A DNA stretch of 64,000 bases from Candidatus Brocadia sinica JPN1 (GTDB lineage Bacteria > Planctomycetota > Brocadiia > Brocadiales > Brocadiaceae). Both the position numbers and the translations under genes were made by a program. The notes under the pieces were generated by a model. That model had not been told where the DNA came from. It did not search any database and was given only the letters and a program-made list of their open reading frames with translations. Below are positions 8,353-18,625 of this stretch, in pieces (positions within the stretch are counted from its first letter, which is position 1; each line of letters opens with the position of its first letter). Location: positions 3,097,052 to 3,161,051 of the forward strand of contig NZ_BAFN01000001.1 of NCBI RefSeq assembly GCF_000949635.1, in the 5' to 3' direction.

Positions 8353-9306
8353 TTAGTTTTCGCACGGTCTAAGCTTTATTTCCCACAGGTAACCAGCCAG
8401 ACTATCCATGTCTTTTTGCAGAAAGAGAGAAGGCTCTTTTTCCTTCATTCGGTCAACGACGCTCTTACATCTCCGTTTTGAGTATAATAACGATACGTCC
8501 GATATCTTTAACGGGTTGTGACAGGGTACACAGTTATTCATATATACACCTTCAGTAAAGTCGGCAACATCTTTCTTCGAAATCTCTTTGAGCGACTCAA
8601 ATTCGGCAAGTTTTCCTTTATCAATTTCGCCTTTTTGGTATTTTTTAAATAAATCAATTATCTCCTGTTCGTCCTGTGTAAATCTTTCTTCCTTCTCCAT
8701 CTGCATCCTGTTAAATACATGCAATATATCCTCCTCAACCCAATTTTTATGAGAAAATATATATTCCAAAATATGGCATTGACCGCACTTCTTGCTCAGG
8801 GTTGCTTCCATGTTTTCTTCGGAATGTATTACTGATTTTAAAATTCCCTTATCATCTTTATTTGCCGAAATCAACAACTTTGCATCTGTGGGAGAACTTA
8901 TGATCGTTATGCCCTCGGCCAAAGCGATATAAGGCATAAGACCAAAAAAGCTTTTCTCCCTTCCTATTTCAATCTCGGTATTATCCCTGTAATAAAAAAT
9001 ACGTCTGCTTATCTCGTCATAAACTACTTCCTTTGGCAGTACATACAATCTTTCTTTGTATCTCTTATGATTGGCAATATTTCTGGCGCCTTCATCAAGC
9101 ACTAACCGGATATAAACTCGTTTATCTTTGATAATTAACGATTCTTTCCGTACGATACTGTCCTTAACGGCAATCTCCTGATTATTTTTTTCTGAAATCC
9201 CGTTAACTACGTAATTTTGAGAAAATACGGGAAAAGGCAACAACCCAGGAATGAGCAACGGCGCCACAATTACCACAAGATAAAAATACAGTTTATGATT
9301 ATGCAT
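8353..9306 (-). CDS. Secreted dihaem cytochrome c
   Basis: About 317 residues from the ATG at 9306, giving a signal peptide (MHNHKLYFYLVVIVAPLLI, then FPVFSQN). The first half has no recognised domain and no cysteines before the haem region. The C-terminal third has two CxxCH haem c sites: KKCGQCHILEYIF with a following NW..EDILHVFNRMQ helix, and NNCVPCHNPLK with a late helical DSLAGYLW region. The first site resembles the monohaem domains that carry a W...V..M helix. It sits between two amt genes, on the same strand and 150 bases upstream of amt copy 1, but its role there is unknown. Likely periplasmic (in anammox bacteria, possibly anammoxosomal). Confidence 0.8.
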   Translation of the reverse strand: MHNHKLYFYLVVIVAPLLIPGLLPFPVFSQNYVVNGISEKNNQEIAVKDSIVRKESLIIKDKRVYIRLVLDEGARNIANHKRYKERLYVLPKEVVYDEISRRIFYYRDNTEIEIGREKSFFGLMPYIALAEGITIISSPTDAKLLISANKDDKGILKSVIHSEENMEATLSKKCGQCHILEYIFSHKNWVEEDILHVFNRMQMEKEERFTQDEQEIIDLFKKYQKGEIDKGKLAEFESLKEISKKDVADFTEGVYMNNCVPCHNPLKISDVSLLYSKRRCKSVVDRMKEKEPSLFLQKDMDSLAGYLWEIKLRPCEN

Positions 9307-9974
9307 AATTAAACTATAAGCCTTATCTCTGTAAGCGTACCACAAAAAATCATGGAATGAACGAGGAAGCCTACCATAAATCAACGACAAACAGGTACTA
9401 ATTTATCTTTGTACACCACTGCACCAACATAGGGCATACAACATCGTTATGCTCTTTCAGTCTGACAGGAGATAAATTGCATATCTCAACGAGAGGTAAT
9501 TAGCACTAAGCATACCAAATTATAATTTATATACAAAAAAATATTTTAATAGTTTACTAATAAATATATTAGAACTTATTTTAAATTTTAAAATATAAAT
9601 TTGCATGACATTTGCTAAGCTTGTCCCGGTGGCCGATTTAAACCAACAACATCGCAACCCGGCGACACAACAGATTTTTGTCTTTTTATGACCTGTAATT
9701 ACAGGAAAGACCTAAGGAATGACAAAATTTTTCCCAGAAAAGGCTTTTTTCCCGAGAAAGGGATTTTGAGTTTGAAACGAAATCAGTGTCTGAGTAATAC
9801 AGTAAAAAAAGAATTAAAAATAGGGAAAGGTGCCAGGAGAGAGCAAAAAACTTATTTGTCATCACTAAAATCAAAGAGAAAACAAACAAGTTCTTTTTTA
9901 GAAAGGGTTTTTGAATTTTTGGGGCAATTGAACAATTCAATTCATAGTTCTGCAGTATCTCAATAGTCCCCAAA
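9307..9974. other. AT-rich intergenic region in the ammonium cluster
   Basis: Very AT-rich, especially 9520-9605. Small open frames on both strands at 9686-10009 mirror each other and show no homology or ribosome site. No terminator or promoter is clear enough to call. The region separates the amt-glnK-amt block from the cytochrome-amt-glnK block. Confidence 0.5.
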
Positions 9975-11339
9975 TCAAATTCCAGGATAACAACTTGTAC
10001 CATGTTCATAAATATCTATTCCAGAACGTTCGATATTGACAGGTACCCTCAGCCCCAGGAGGCGCTTCATAACAAAGAAAAACAAAAAACCTACAGAAAA
10101 ACACCAGGCTATCAATGTAACACAGGCTATAAACTGTGCTAATAATTGCCAGCCAGAACCCGTAATCAGACCTTTTACGCCACCATACGTCCCGTCGGAA
10201 AAGATACCCACTGAAAGCAAACCCCAAAGACCATTTGCCCCATGAACCGAAATGGCGCCCACCGGGTCATCTATCTTCAGCCTGGTTTCAATAGTATACA
10301 AAGAAATCCTTGTGATTAAACTGGCAACAACGCCTATGATAATTGCAGCCCAGTGTGGAACATATGCCCCGGATGCCGTAATTGCAACACAACCTGCCAA
10401 CGCACCATTACAGGTCATAATAACATCCGACTTTTTTGTCATGCAAAATGAAAGATAAAGGAGGGTTATAGATCCCGCCGCTGCCGAGAGAAAAGTATTT
10501 ACCGCAATAATCGATACGCGAAGCTCAGTAACCGCAAGCGTACTTCCCGCATTAAAACCAAACCATCCAAAGATCAAGGTAAGAGTCCCTATTACGATAT
10601 AGAGCAGGTTGTGGCCGTGAATCACATTAGGACTGCCGTCCGGATTATATTTTCCGTACCTCGGCCCCACCATCCACGCAGCGACAAATGCAATCAAACC
10701 GCCAATTCCATGTACGATCCCTGAACCTGCAAAATCTCTGGCGCCCACACCAAATGGTAACAACTCCAGCCAACCCTTACCCCACATCCAGTGTCCAAAT
10801 ACAGGATAAAATATGCCACACAAAAAGATACTGTGAATTACATGTACATGAAACTTTAATCTCTCTGCCACAGCGCCCGTGACGATTGTACAGGCAGTTG
10901 CGGCAAACATAATCTGGAACATCCAAAGTACCGATGTGGATACATCGTAGGAATCCCCAAGCAAGAGGAATCCGCTGTAACCGATGAATTGATTCCCGCC
11001 CAAGAGTCCCGGCGCCAACCGTGAACCACCGAACATAAGGCCAAAGCCAAAGAGCCAAAAAACAAATGCACCGACACAAAAATCTATAAAGCTCATGGCC
11101 AGATAATTGAGCGTATTCTTCTTTTGAATAAAACCGGCGCCAAGGAACGTAAACCCCGCCTGCATATTAAAAACCAAAAAAGCACTCAGCAATGTCCATG
11201 CAAAGTTCACCGAAAATTTCAATCCCTGGATACTTTCGGAATAGGTATTGGCGCCACTCGGGTCCCCGGCAAATACATCGATGACGTGGAAAACCAGCAG
11301 GCCACACAGTAGGACGAATAGAAAAGTATATCTCTTCAA
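9975..11339 (-). CDS. amt: Ammonium transporter (Amt family), copy 2
   Basis: 454 residues: signal peptide (MKRYTFLFVLLCGLLVFHVI, then FAGDPSG), then the Amt channel with pore His in SGIVHGIGG and GAISVHGANG, WFGFNAGST, and the loop GPRYGKYNPDGSPN typical of this Amt subgroup. The C-terminus ends shortly after GIDIYEHGTSCYPG. It is a close paralogue of copy 3 (same loops and same tail motif) but lacks its long extension. It lies 88 bases downstream of the Tyr51 glnK on the same strand, with a strong hairpin in between. Confidence 0.94.
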   Translation of the reverse strand: MKRYTFLFVLLCGLLVFHVIDVFAGDPSGANTYSESIQGLKFSVNFAWTLLSAFLVFNMQAGFTFLGAGFIQKKNTLNYLAMSFIDFCVGAFVFWLFGFGLMFGGSRLAPGLLGGNQFIGYSGFLLLGDSYDVSTSVLWMFQIMFAATACTIVTGAVAERLKFHVHVIHSIFLCGIFYPVFGHWMWGKGWLELLPFGVGARDFAGSGIVHGIGGLIAFVAAWMVGPRYGKYNPDGSPNVIHGHNLLYIVIGTLTLIFGWFGFNAGSTLAVTELRVSIIAVNTFLSAAAGSITLLYLSFCMTKKSDVIMTCNGALAGCVAITASGAYVPHWAAIIIGVVASLITRISLYTIETRLKIDDPVGAISVHGANGLWGLLSVGIFSDGTYGGVKGLITGSGWQLLAQFIACVTLIAWCFSVGFLFFFVMKRLLGLRVPVNIERSGIDIYEHGTSCYPGI

Positions 11340-11359
11340 TTTTCTGCTTCCATGAAAAC

Positions 11360-11398
11360 TGCTGATATTGTCCCGCTAAAAGCGGGACAATATCAGCA
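11360..11398 (-). promoter_or_regulatory. Perfect 18-base-pair hairpin between glnK and amt copy 2
   Basis: TGCTGATATTGTCCCGCT and its exact complement flank a 3-base AAA loop. On the minus strand it is followed by GTTTTC, only a weak U-run. It lies between two co-directional genes of one presumed operon, so it may be an attenuator, a processing site or a partial terminator that sets amt output relative to glnK. Confidence 0.6.
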
Positions 11399-11427
11399 AC
11401 ACAACGCCGGACTTTATGACACGGCGC

Positions 11428-11784
<357 letters not shown>

Positions 11785-11831
11785 TCAAATACTATCTGAT
11801 TACATTAAAATCACAAATGCAGTCTATTTCC

Positions 11832-13394
11832 TCATTTTGTCTTGTTTTTTTCCGTCTTTATCCTTGCATACACCCATCGGCCAAGTTTTTCTGAATAAAT
11901 CTTCTCTCTTTCTCTATCCTTACTTAAAGCTTCTTCGAGCAGAGATTGCTGTTCTCGTTCCTGCTCCAAATCAATTGCGGCTTCACCTGTCAGAGGCGTA
12001 AGGAACTCTTCTTCAACAGGATAACAGGGAGAACCGTGAATATGTATATCAACACCTTCATGTTCCGTAAGTTCTGAAACCCTTAAACCCATGGTATATT
12101 TTAACGCGAAGAATATTGCTGCGCCCCATGCAAATGCCCATGCTATGGCAACGATTGTTCCAATAAATTGAGCAAGCAGCTGCCATCCCGATCCCATTAT
12201 TAAGCCATTTACTCCCTGATACGTACCATCAGCAAAAATACCGATAGCCAGCATGCCCCAGATGCCGTTTGCAGCATGGACGGCTACTGCGCCGAGTGGG
12301 TCGTCGACTTTAAACACAACCTCAACCAGCCATAAAGCACCCCTCATAATCAACCCGGAAAGAAGTCCGATAACAGCAGCTGACCAGGGGGCAACATAAG
12401 CACATGGAGCGGTAATGGCAACCAAGCCAGCAAGCGCGCCGTTGCAAATGAAAGGCACATCAATATAACCCGTTAGTGCCCATTGTACAAAGAGCATTAT
12501 GCTAGCGCCTGTTGCGGCCGCTATAAAGGTATTCGTTGCGACTACCGATATGCGCAAATCAGTTGCAGCAAGCGTACTCCCGGCGTTGAAGCCGAACCAG
12601 CCAAAAGCAAGCACCAAAGTCCCTATCACCACATAGACAAGATTATGACCTGGAATAGCATTCGGCGTTCCGTCCGGATTGTACTTTCCTTTTCTAGGTC
12701 CCAATATCCATGCCCCCACAAATGCCATAATTCCACCAATTGTATGGACACAGGCGCATCCTGCAAAGTCTTTTACTCCTGCGCCAATTGGAAGCGCGCT
12801 TAACCATCCACCACCCCACACCCAATGTCCATATATTGGATAAATTAAGCCACACATCATGAAACTATATATGATGTACGGTACAAATTTCATCCTTTCA
12901 GCCACGGCTCCTGCAATAATCGAAACAGTCTTTGTGGCAAACACCATCTGGAAGAGCCAGAACATAATGGTTTGGACATCATATGATCTCCCGCTAAGGA
13001 AAAACCCATCCCATCCGATAAAAGAATTACCATACTCTAGTCCAGGCACCAGCTTAGAACCCCCAAACATCAGGGCAAATCCGAAAATGTAGAAAACTAC
13101 CGCACCGAACGTGGAATCGATAAAACAATGTGCCATATATCCCAGCATGTTCTTTTGCCTTAAAAATCCACCTAAAAAGGCAAATCCCGATTGCATGCTG
13201 AAGACCAAAAAAGCCCCCACCAATGTCCAGGTAAAATTAACGGCATATTTCAATCCGTCAATACTATCTGTATAAGTTGCTGAACCATTTGGGTCGTTTG
13301 CCTCAATAATCCCTAATCCGAACGTAAATATTCCCAAAGTTATAACTAACAACCACATACTTATCATTATTCTATTATTGGTAACAAATTTCAT
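11832..13394 (-). CDS. amt: Ammonium transporter (Amt family) with charged C-terminal extension, copy 3
   Basis: 520 residues, longer than the ~400-450 typical for Amt. N-terminal hydrophobic leader (residues 1-30, ending near GIIEAND), then the channel with pore His in CACVHTIGGI and GAVAVHAANG, FGWFGFNAGST and the GPRKGKYNPDGTPN loop. After the conserved P-II-docking tail (EGVDIHIHGSPCYP) there are ~60 extra residues rich in Glu, Lys and Arg (LEQEREQQSLLEEALSKDRE), predicted helical and possibly coiled-coil, cytoplasmic if topology is standard. First gene of the block amt-glnK-amt. Confidence 0.94.
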   Translation of the reverse strand: MKFVTNNRIMISMWLLVITLGIFTFGLGIIEANDPNGSATYTDSIDGLKYAVNFTWTLVGAFLVFSMQSGFAFLGGFLRQKNMLGYMAHCFIDSTFGAVVFYIFGFALMFGGSKLVPGLEYGNSFIGWDGFFLSGRSYDVQTIMFWLFQMVFATKTVSIIAGAVAERMKFVPYIIYSFMMCGLIYPIYGHWVWGGGWLSALPIGAGVKDFAGCACVHTIGGIMAFVGAWILGPRKGKYNPDGTPNAIPGHNLVYVVIGTLVLAFGWFGFNAGSTLAATDLRISVVATNTFIAAATGASIMLFVQWALTGYIDVPFICNGALAGLVAITAPCAYVAPWSAAVIGLLSGLIMRGALWLVEVVFKVDDPLGAVAVHAANGIWGMLAIGIFADGTYQGVNGLIMGSGWQLLAQFIGTIVAIAWAFAWGAAIFFALKYTMGLRVSELTEHEGVDIHIHGSPCYPVEEEFLTPLTGEAAIDLEQEREQQSLLEEALSKDREREKIYSEKLGRWVYARIKTEKNKTK

Positions 13395-13999
13395 AAATTT
13401 CGCCCCTCTCCTCGCAAAATACTACCTTTTATCCAAATTAATTACAACAAATTAAATAATTTTTTTATTTTATATTAGCCCACCTCCCTCTGTAACCTTT
13501 TGCACAAAATGATATTAAAAACATAGGGTATTTACTAAACTAATCTAATAGGAGCAATTATTGTTCCCATGATGCCTTAAGAATATCTACAAGGTATTTT
13601 ACAACACATTTTGCACTTTATATATTCTTTATTAATGAAGAGATACAATTTATTTTCACCACGACATTATCGTCATGAGCATTACTTATTGAAGATATTG
13701 GCATTGTTCACCATTCTTAACCTCTTTCCTCAATCCTTTTCCATAATCTCTTTGTAAAATTGGAGTTATAGAGTGATCTCAAATTACAAACCAAAAATAT
13801 CCCACTGGCTTATTCCAGCCACAATGAATTATAACCCCCTTAATTAAAAAAGTTTTTTAAATTTTCATTCACAAATAGCTTAATTTTTGGTACAAATGAA
13901 AAAGCGCTGGTGTTGGGGAAAAGCCTTGGTAGTAACCGGCTCAGTTTTGGGCTTATCTGAGCAGCTTCGGCACCGGCGCACTTCTTATTTATTATTATT
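13395..13999. other. Intergenic region between divergent amt and moxR operons
   Basis: About 600 bases, strongly AT-rich at 13440-13480, which should contain promoters for both directions. I find no full consensus promoter and no sigma-54 GG-N10-GC site that I would defend. A minus-strand frame at 13840-14094 is a shadow of the moxR start. Confidence 0.45.
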
Positions 14000-15010
14000 A
14001 TGACCACCGCTGAAATTGAAAAAATAGACCGCCAGGCCATCGAAAAGATAGTCGATGGACGCCATAAGATAAAAAAAGAGATTGCAAAGGTCATCGTAGG
14101 GCAGGAAGAGGTAATCGATTATCTCCTCATCGCCCTCTTTTGCAAAGGGCACTGTCTCTTTGTGGGGGTGCCGGGACTTGCCAAGACATTGCTGGTAAGC
14201 ACGCTTGCAGATGTCTTAAACCTAAAATTTAACCGCATCCAATTTACTCCCGATCTTATGCCCGCAGACATTACCGGCACTGACATCTTAGAACAAGACC
14301 ATGCCACGGGAAAAAGGTTTTTTAAATTTATCAAAGGCCCGATCTTCTCCAATATTCTCCTTGCCGATGAAATCAACCGTACACCTCCGAAAACACAAGC
14401 AGCGTTGCTTCAATCAATGCAAGAATACAAGGTTACCGCTAGTGGAACCACATATGCCCTCAATCTTCCTTTTATTGTATTCGCAACGCAAAATCCCATC
14501 GAGCAGGAGGGCACATATCCCTTACCAGAGGCACAACTGGACCGATTCATGTTCCAAATCGACGTCAAGTATCCCTCCAAAGAAGAGGAAATAGAAATTG
14601 TACGAACTACAACATCCCCTTTTAAACCAACAGTTGCCAAAATCTTCAGTCCCGAAGAAATAACGAGCCTTCAGGACCTCGTAACAAGGGTACCTGTAGC
14701 CGATTATGTGCTTGAATATGCCATAAGATTAGTTCGTGCTTCGAGGCCAACTGACCCAAATGCACCCGACTTTGTTAAAAAATGGATTAGTTGGGGGGCG
14801 GGACCCCGCGCTTCTCAATATCTCATCCTTGGGGGCAAGGCACGTGCATTACTCGACGGCAGATATGCAGCCACTTGCAATGACGTTCGGGCAATTGCCA
14901 AACCTATACTGCAACACCGCATCATCACGAATTTCAATGCAGAGGCGGAAGGAAAAACATCCTTGCACATCATTGAGCAATTACTCGACACCATAAAAGA
15001 ACACCTATAA
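14000..15010 (+). CDS. MoxR-type AAA+ ATPase
   Basis: 336 residues, complete for the MoxR family. Walker A in GVPGLAKTLL (about 58-67), Walker B in ILLADEINRTPPKTQAALL with the MoxR hallmark, sensor region FATQNPIEQEGTYPLPEAQLDRF, then the lid domain. MoxR ATPases act as chaperones that mature partner proteins with von Willebrand A domains, and the next two genes encode exactly such partners (DUF58 and BatA types). No Shine-Dalgarno precedes the ATG, which follows a run of TTA/TTAT triplets. Confidence 0.93.
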   Translation: MTTAEIEKIDRQAIEKIVDGRHKIKKEIAKVIVGQEEVIDYLLIALFCKGHCLFVGVPGLAKTLLVSTLADVLNLKFNRIQFTPDLMPADITGTDILEQDHATGKRFFKFIKGPIFSNILLADEINRTPPKTQAALLQSMQEYKVTASGTTYALNLPFIVFATQNPIEQEGTYPLPEAQLDRFMFQIDVKYPSKEEEIEIVRTTTSPFKPTVAKIFSPEEITSLQDLVTRVPVADYVLEYAIRLVRASRPTDPNAPDFVKKWISWGAGPRASQYLILGGKARALLDGRYAATCNDVRAIAKPILQHRIITNFNAEAEGKTSLHIIEQLLDTIKEHL

Positions 15011-15082
15011 TATATACGAATTTAAAGAGACAAACAGATGTAGTCCCCTTAATTCATTACTTATCTAAGACAAATTAACTCT

Positions 15083-15988
15083 ATGCCAGAAAACCCCTTC
15101 GACCCTGTAACACTCTCAAAGATAACCAACATGGAATTACGTGCAAAACTTCTGGTAGACGGAGTTTTGTCCGGTATTCACAAAAGCCCCTATAAAGGTT
15201 CCAGTATCGAATTCCTTGAGCATAAAGAATACTCGCCGGGAAATGAGATAAAACATATCGATTGGAAGGTACTGGCAAAGACAGATAGATATTACATCAA
15301 GCAGTTTGAGGAAGAAACGAACCTCAAATGTTACATATTCATCGACAGCAGTGGCTCAATGGGATATAAATCAACCGGTATCAGTAAGTTTGAATATGCT
15401 GCTACCCTTGCGGCTTCACTGGCGTATTTATTATTGAAGCAATCCGACCTTGTTGGGCTGATCAGCTTTAGCGACAAGGCGCTGCAATACATACCCCCGA
15501 GGTCACGCCTCACACACTTGCATGTCTTGCTGAATGCCCTCACGGAATTAAAGACTGCGGGGAGATCAGACACCAGTGCCATATTAAACGAATTTGTCGA
15601 AAAGATTGGCCGCCGTTCTTTAATCATTATCATATCTGATTTTTTTGATGACACAAAAAAAATAATCCATCAGTTGAAATATTTCCTGTTCAAAAAAAAT
15701 GAGGTTATCTTGTTTCATATACTTGATCCATATGAGCTAACGTTCCCTTTTGAAACGATTACCTTTTTTGAATCAATGGAAGATGAGAGGCGCATTTTGG
15801 CAGACCCTAAATCCATGAAAGACCAATATCTTTCTGAGATTAACCACTTTATTGAACAATTCAGGCAATCCTGCTTTGAAAATCAAATCGATTACTGGCT
15901 TATCGATTCTTCGACTCCGCTAGATCAGGCGCTTATCAAGTTTCTGGCAAGAAGAGAAACCTCTTTGCGCCCAACTCACAAGGGCTGA
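15083..15988 (+). CDS. DUF58 domain protein with vWA-like fold
   Basis: 301 residues. The DUF58 signature appears at ~45-75 (GSSIEFLEHKEYSPGNEI, then HIDWKVLAKTDRYYIKQF), followed by a von Willebrand A-like domain with an intact MIDAS start FIDSSGSMGY (DxSxS) and a later ISDFFDD. In the usual moxR-DUF58-BatA operons this is a cytoplasmic target of the MoxR ATPase. Here it follows moxR by 72 bases. The substrate and physiological role of these complexes are not known for this organism. Confidence 0.88.
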   Translation: MPENPFDPVTLSKITNMELRAKLLVDGVLSGIHKSPYKGSSIEFLEHKEYSPGNEIKHIDWKVLAKTDRYYIKQFEEETNLKCYIFIDSSGSMGYKSTGISKFEYAATLAASLAYLLLKQSDLVGLISFSDKALQYIPPRSRLTHLHVLLNALTELKTAGRSDTSAILNEFVEKIGRRSLIIIISDFFDDTKKIIHQLKYFLFKKNEVILFHILDPYELTFPFETITFFESMEDERRILADPKSMKDQYLSEINHFIEQFRQSCFENQIDYWLIDSSTPLDQALIKFLARRETSLRPTHKG

Positions 15989-16078
15989 TACGAAACAGTT
16001 TACGTGCTATGGAAGGTAAGCAATAAGCGTTGCATTTTGATAGGTATTTTTTATCTTTGATTTTTAATTTTTATAAAC

Positions 16079-18208
16079 ATGCTCTCCTTTCTTAATCCCC
16101 TTTTATTGTTGGGCATACTGGGTGCAAGCATCCCCATCATTATCCATCTCATAAACAAGAAAAAGGCCGTCTCGCATAAGTTTGCAGCCATTGACTTTCT
16201 CCTGGAAACAAAAAAACGCATCTATGTAAAATTCAAACTTCGCCAGTTAATCCTTTTAATCCTCCGGGCTTCCCTGCTCGTCTTCCTTGCAACGGCCCTT
16301 GCAAGACCACTTATAAGAAACTTCGGCGGGGTCGCGGAAAAAAACATCCCTACAAGCAACGTTATTATCATAGACGACTCGTACAGTATGCAGTATTCAG
16401 ACCGTCACGAACCGTTTTTTGCATCTGCCAAAACTGCCGCAAAGAAGATCGTTGATACCCTGACAAAAGACGATGATGCCGCTGTAATTACCTGCTCCGG
16501 CATAGCATCGCAGGTCCTGCCTGAACTCGATTACGATAAAAAACACCTTTTAGACTTCCTAGAGCAATCACAACCCAGTTATACAGTCACCCAGATTGCA
16601 CCTGCATTGGATGCGGCAGTTGAAATTTTAGCAACTGCCAGGACATCAGTGAAACGGATATTTCTGCTTACTGATATGACACGAAATGGCTGGGACCCTG
16701 CCTGGTTCAAGGGTGGACAAGAAAAATTGAAAAGACATGTATCCAGGATTCATATCGTGGATATATCAGAAGGCAGAAAACTCAAAAACATAGCCATTAC
16801 TCAAGTTGAACCCAAACTAACCATGTTAGAAAGAATTTCAGAAGGCCGTATCAAAGCAACCGTATCTAATTTTTCACCTGCACAGGCCAAAGATCTTTTA
16901 GCACAAGTGTTCGTTGGCGGGGAAAAAGTAACGCAGGGCTTTTTTAATATCGAAGCCAGTGCATCAGACACGAAGGAATTTTTCTTTACCGTAGAAAAAG
17001 GGAAGGTTCATCAGGGTTGGATTGAAATTGCCGCGGACAATTTAAGCGTGGACAACAAACGATATTTCACGATAAATACAACACACAAACTGGATACATT
17101 GTTGATTGATGGCGATCCCAAAACAAATATCTACGAAAGTGAAACCTTCTATCTTGAGAAGGCATTAAACCCGGGACGTGAGCACGTATCTCCCATCAAA
17201 CCAGTAATATGTTCAATACACGAAGTCAATAACATTACCTTTGCCAATTTTAATATTATCTTTTTGTGTAATGTTGAAACCCTACCATCTGACAAAATCC
17301 GCGAGCTTGAAAAGTTTGTAAAAGAAGGCGGATCGGTTGTTTTTACCCTTGGCAATAAGGTAGATGCCGATTATTATAATAATTCATTTAGCGCCCTTCT
17401 GCCCCATCGACTCTACACTACAAGAACTTTTTCCAGTAGCAGCCCGCTATCGGAAGAACAGCCACTTAGCCTGAAGGCTGCAGAACCCATACACCCTATT
17501 ATACGCATCCTTCCCGAAACCCAAATGAATACATTGTCTTCGGCAAAGTTTTACCGGATATTTTATGTTGACCCAACACCGCAAGGAACTTGTAAAACAG
17601 TACTTTCCTTTTCCGACAATACCCCGGCTCTTATTGAACGGCAGGTCGAGCGGGGAAAGGCGGCGCTTTTTACGTCGTCGATAGATCGGGATTGGACGGA
17701 TTTACCCGTAAGACCATTTTTCCTTCCGCTCATACAGCAACTGTGCAGATTTGTATCGGGAAATGTCTTCGAAGAGGTACAAAATGAAATCCTGGTCAGA
17801 CACGATTGGCAATCCCCCTGTCCCGGAGATATGAACGCTATAGAAATAACCAATCCTGAAGGGGCAAAAACCGTCCTGCAACCAGGCATCGTGAATAACG
17901 AAAAATCCTTTTCATACAACGAGACAAATATGCCAGGGGTTTATGCTGTTACCGTGGATGGGAAGCCGCATCCGCAATTCCCCGCGTATTTTCCTGTGAA
18001 TATAGATACTACCGAATCTAACTTGGACAAAATAGATCAAAAAGAAATTACGGCCTTTATGGGTGGTACAAACCTCACCATAACAACCTCACATATCGGC
18101 GAAGCACACGACGTACTCCTCGGAGAAGCCAAAAAGACCCTTTGGGGCCTCATCCTCTTTCTCACCCTATGCATCCTCTTCATCGAATCATTTGTTTCCA
18201 GAAAATAA
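16079..18208 (+). CDS. BatA-type membrane protein with vWA domain
   Basis: 709 residues. N-terminal BatA domain with two membrane helices (residues 1-25, LNPLLLLGILGASIPIIIHL, and ~58-80), a vWA domain with MIDAS DDSYSM (about 100-106), a long periplasmic-like middle with a glutamine-amidotransferase-like fold (GGSVVFTLGNKVD region, typical of this family) and a final membrane helix (LWGLILFLTLCILFIESF). This is the membrane partner of the MoxR/DUF58 pair. The usual following genes of such operons (DUF4159, TPR proteins) are not present downstream. Confidence 0.88.
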   Translation: MLSFLNPLLLLGILGASIPIIIHLINKKKAVSHKFAAIDFLLETKKRIYVKFKLRQLILLILRASLLVFLATALARPLIRNFGGVAEKNIPTSNVIIIDDSYSMQYSDRHEPFFASAKTAAKKIVDTLTKDDDAAVITCSGIASQVLPELDYDKKHLLDFLEQSQPSYTVTQIAPALDAAVEILATARTSVKRIFLLTDMTRNGWDPAWFKGGQEKLKRHVSRIHIVDISEGRKLKNIAITQVEPKLTMLERISEGRIKATVSNFSPAQAKDLLAQVFVGGEKVTQGFFNIEASASDTKEFFFTVEKGKVHQGWIEIAADNLSVDNKRYFTINTTHKLDTLLIDGDPKTNIYESETFYLEKALNPGREHVSPIKPVICSIHEVNNITFANFNIIFLCNVETLPSDKIRELEKFVKEGGSVVFTLGNKVDADYYNNSFSALLPHRLYTTRTFSSSSPLSEEQPLSLKAAEPIHPIIRILPETQMNTLSSAKFYRIFYVDPTPQGTCKTVLSFSDNTPALIERQVERGKAALFTSSIDRDWTDLPVRPFFLPLIQQLCRFVSGNVFEEVQNEILVRHDWQSPCPGDMNAIEITNPEGAKTVLQPGIVNNEKSFSYNETNMPGVYAVTVDGKPHPQFPAYFPVNIDTTESNLDKIDQKEITAFMGGTNLTITTSHIGEAHDVLLGEAKKTLWGLILFLTLCILFIESFVSRK

Positions 18209-18625
18209 TTTAGCCACAAAGATTATCTCCTTATGCCGTTTTTCGTCGTGTTGATGACCCGCAAAATTTAATTCTTGCCTGTTGTTACTAATCTTGATGT
18301 ATTTTTCAGTTTGGATCCAATTTAAATTGGATTTATGTTGACTTGAAAGCTGATTGCCTTGATAATATATACATTCCGCTGAGATATCAAAAATTGCCAA
18401 CCTCTAAAACGACAATTAAAAAGCGAAGAAGATAGCAAGACACCCCAAGAGAGTTATTGAATATCCTGCGTGTTTAAACAGGCAAAGCAAGGTCTTGATA
18501 AGACAAAGCTTATTTTGCTTACCTTCCTTTGGTAGCTTCAAATGAAAAGCATTTCTACGAATGATTAAGAATCACGGTCTTATAGTTTTGGCGTGAGGGA
18601 CAATTTTACAAAAGGAGAACAATCC
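18209..18625. other. Intergenic region with an 18-base palindrome
   Basis: No gene. It contains the perfect palindrome ATCCAATTTAAATTGGAT at 18315-18332, which could be an operator or simply an AT-rich symmetric stretch. Confidence 0.5.

Noticed and set aside
9686-10009. Overlapping small frames on both strands in the amt cluster gap.
   Set aside because: Mirror frames in AT-rich DNA, no homology and no ribosome site.
13395-13999. A sigma-54 promoter for the ammonium genes.
   Set aside because: No GG-N10-GC pair with a convincing context was found by eye.
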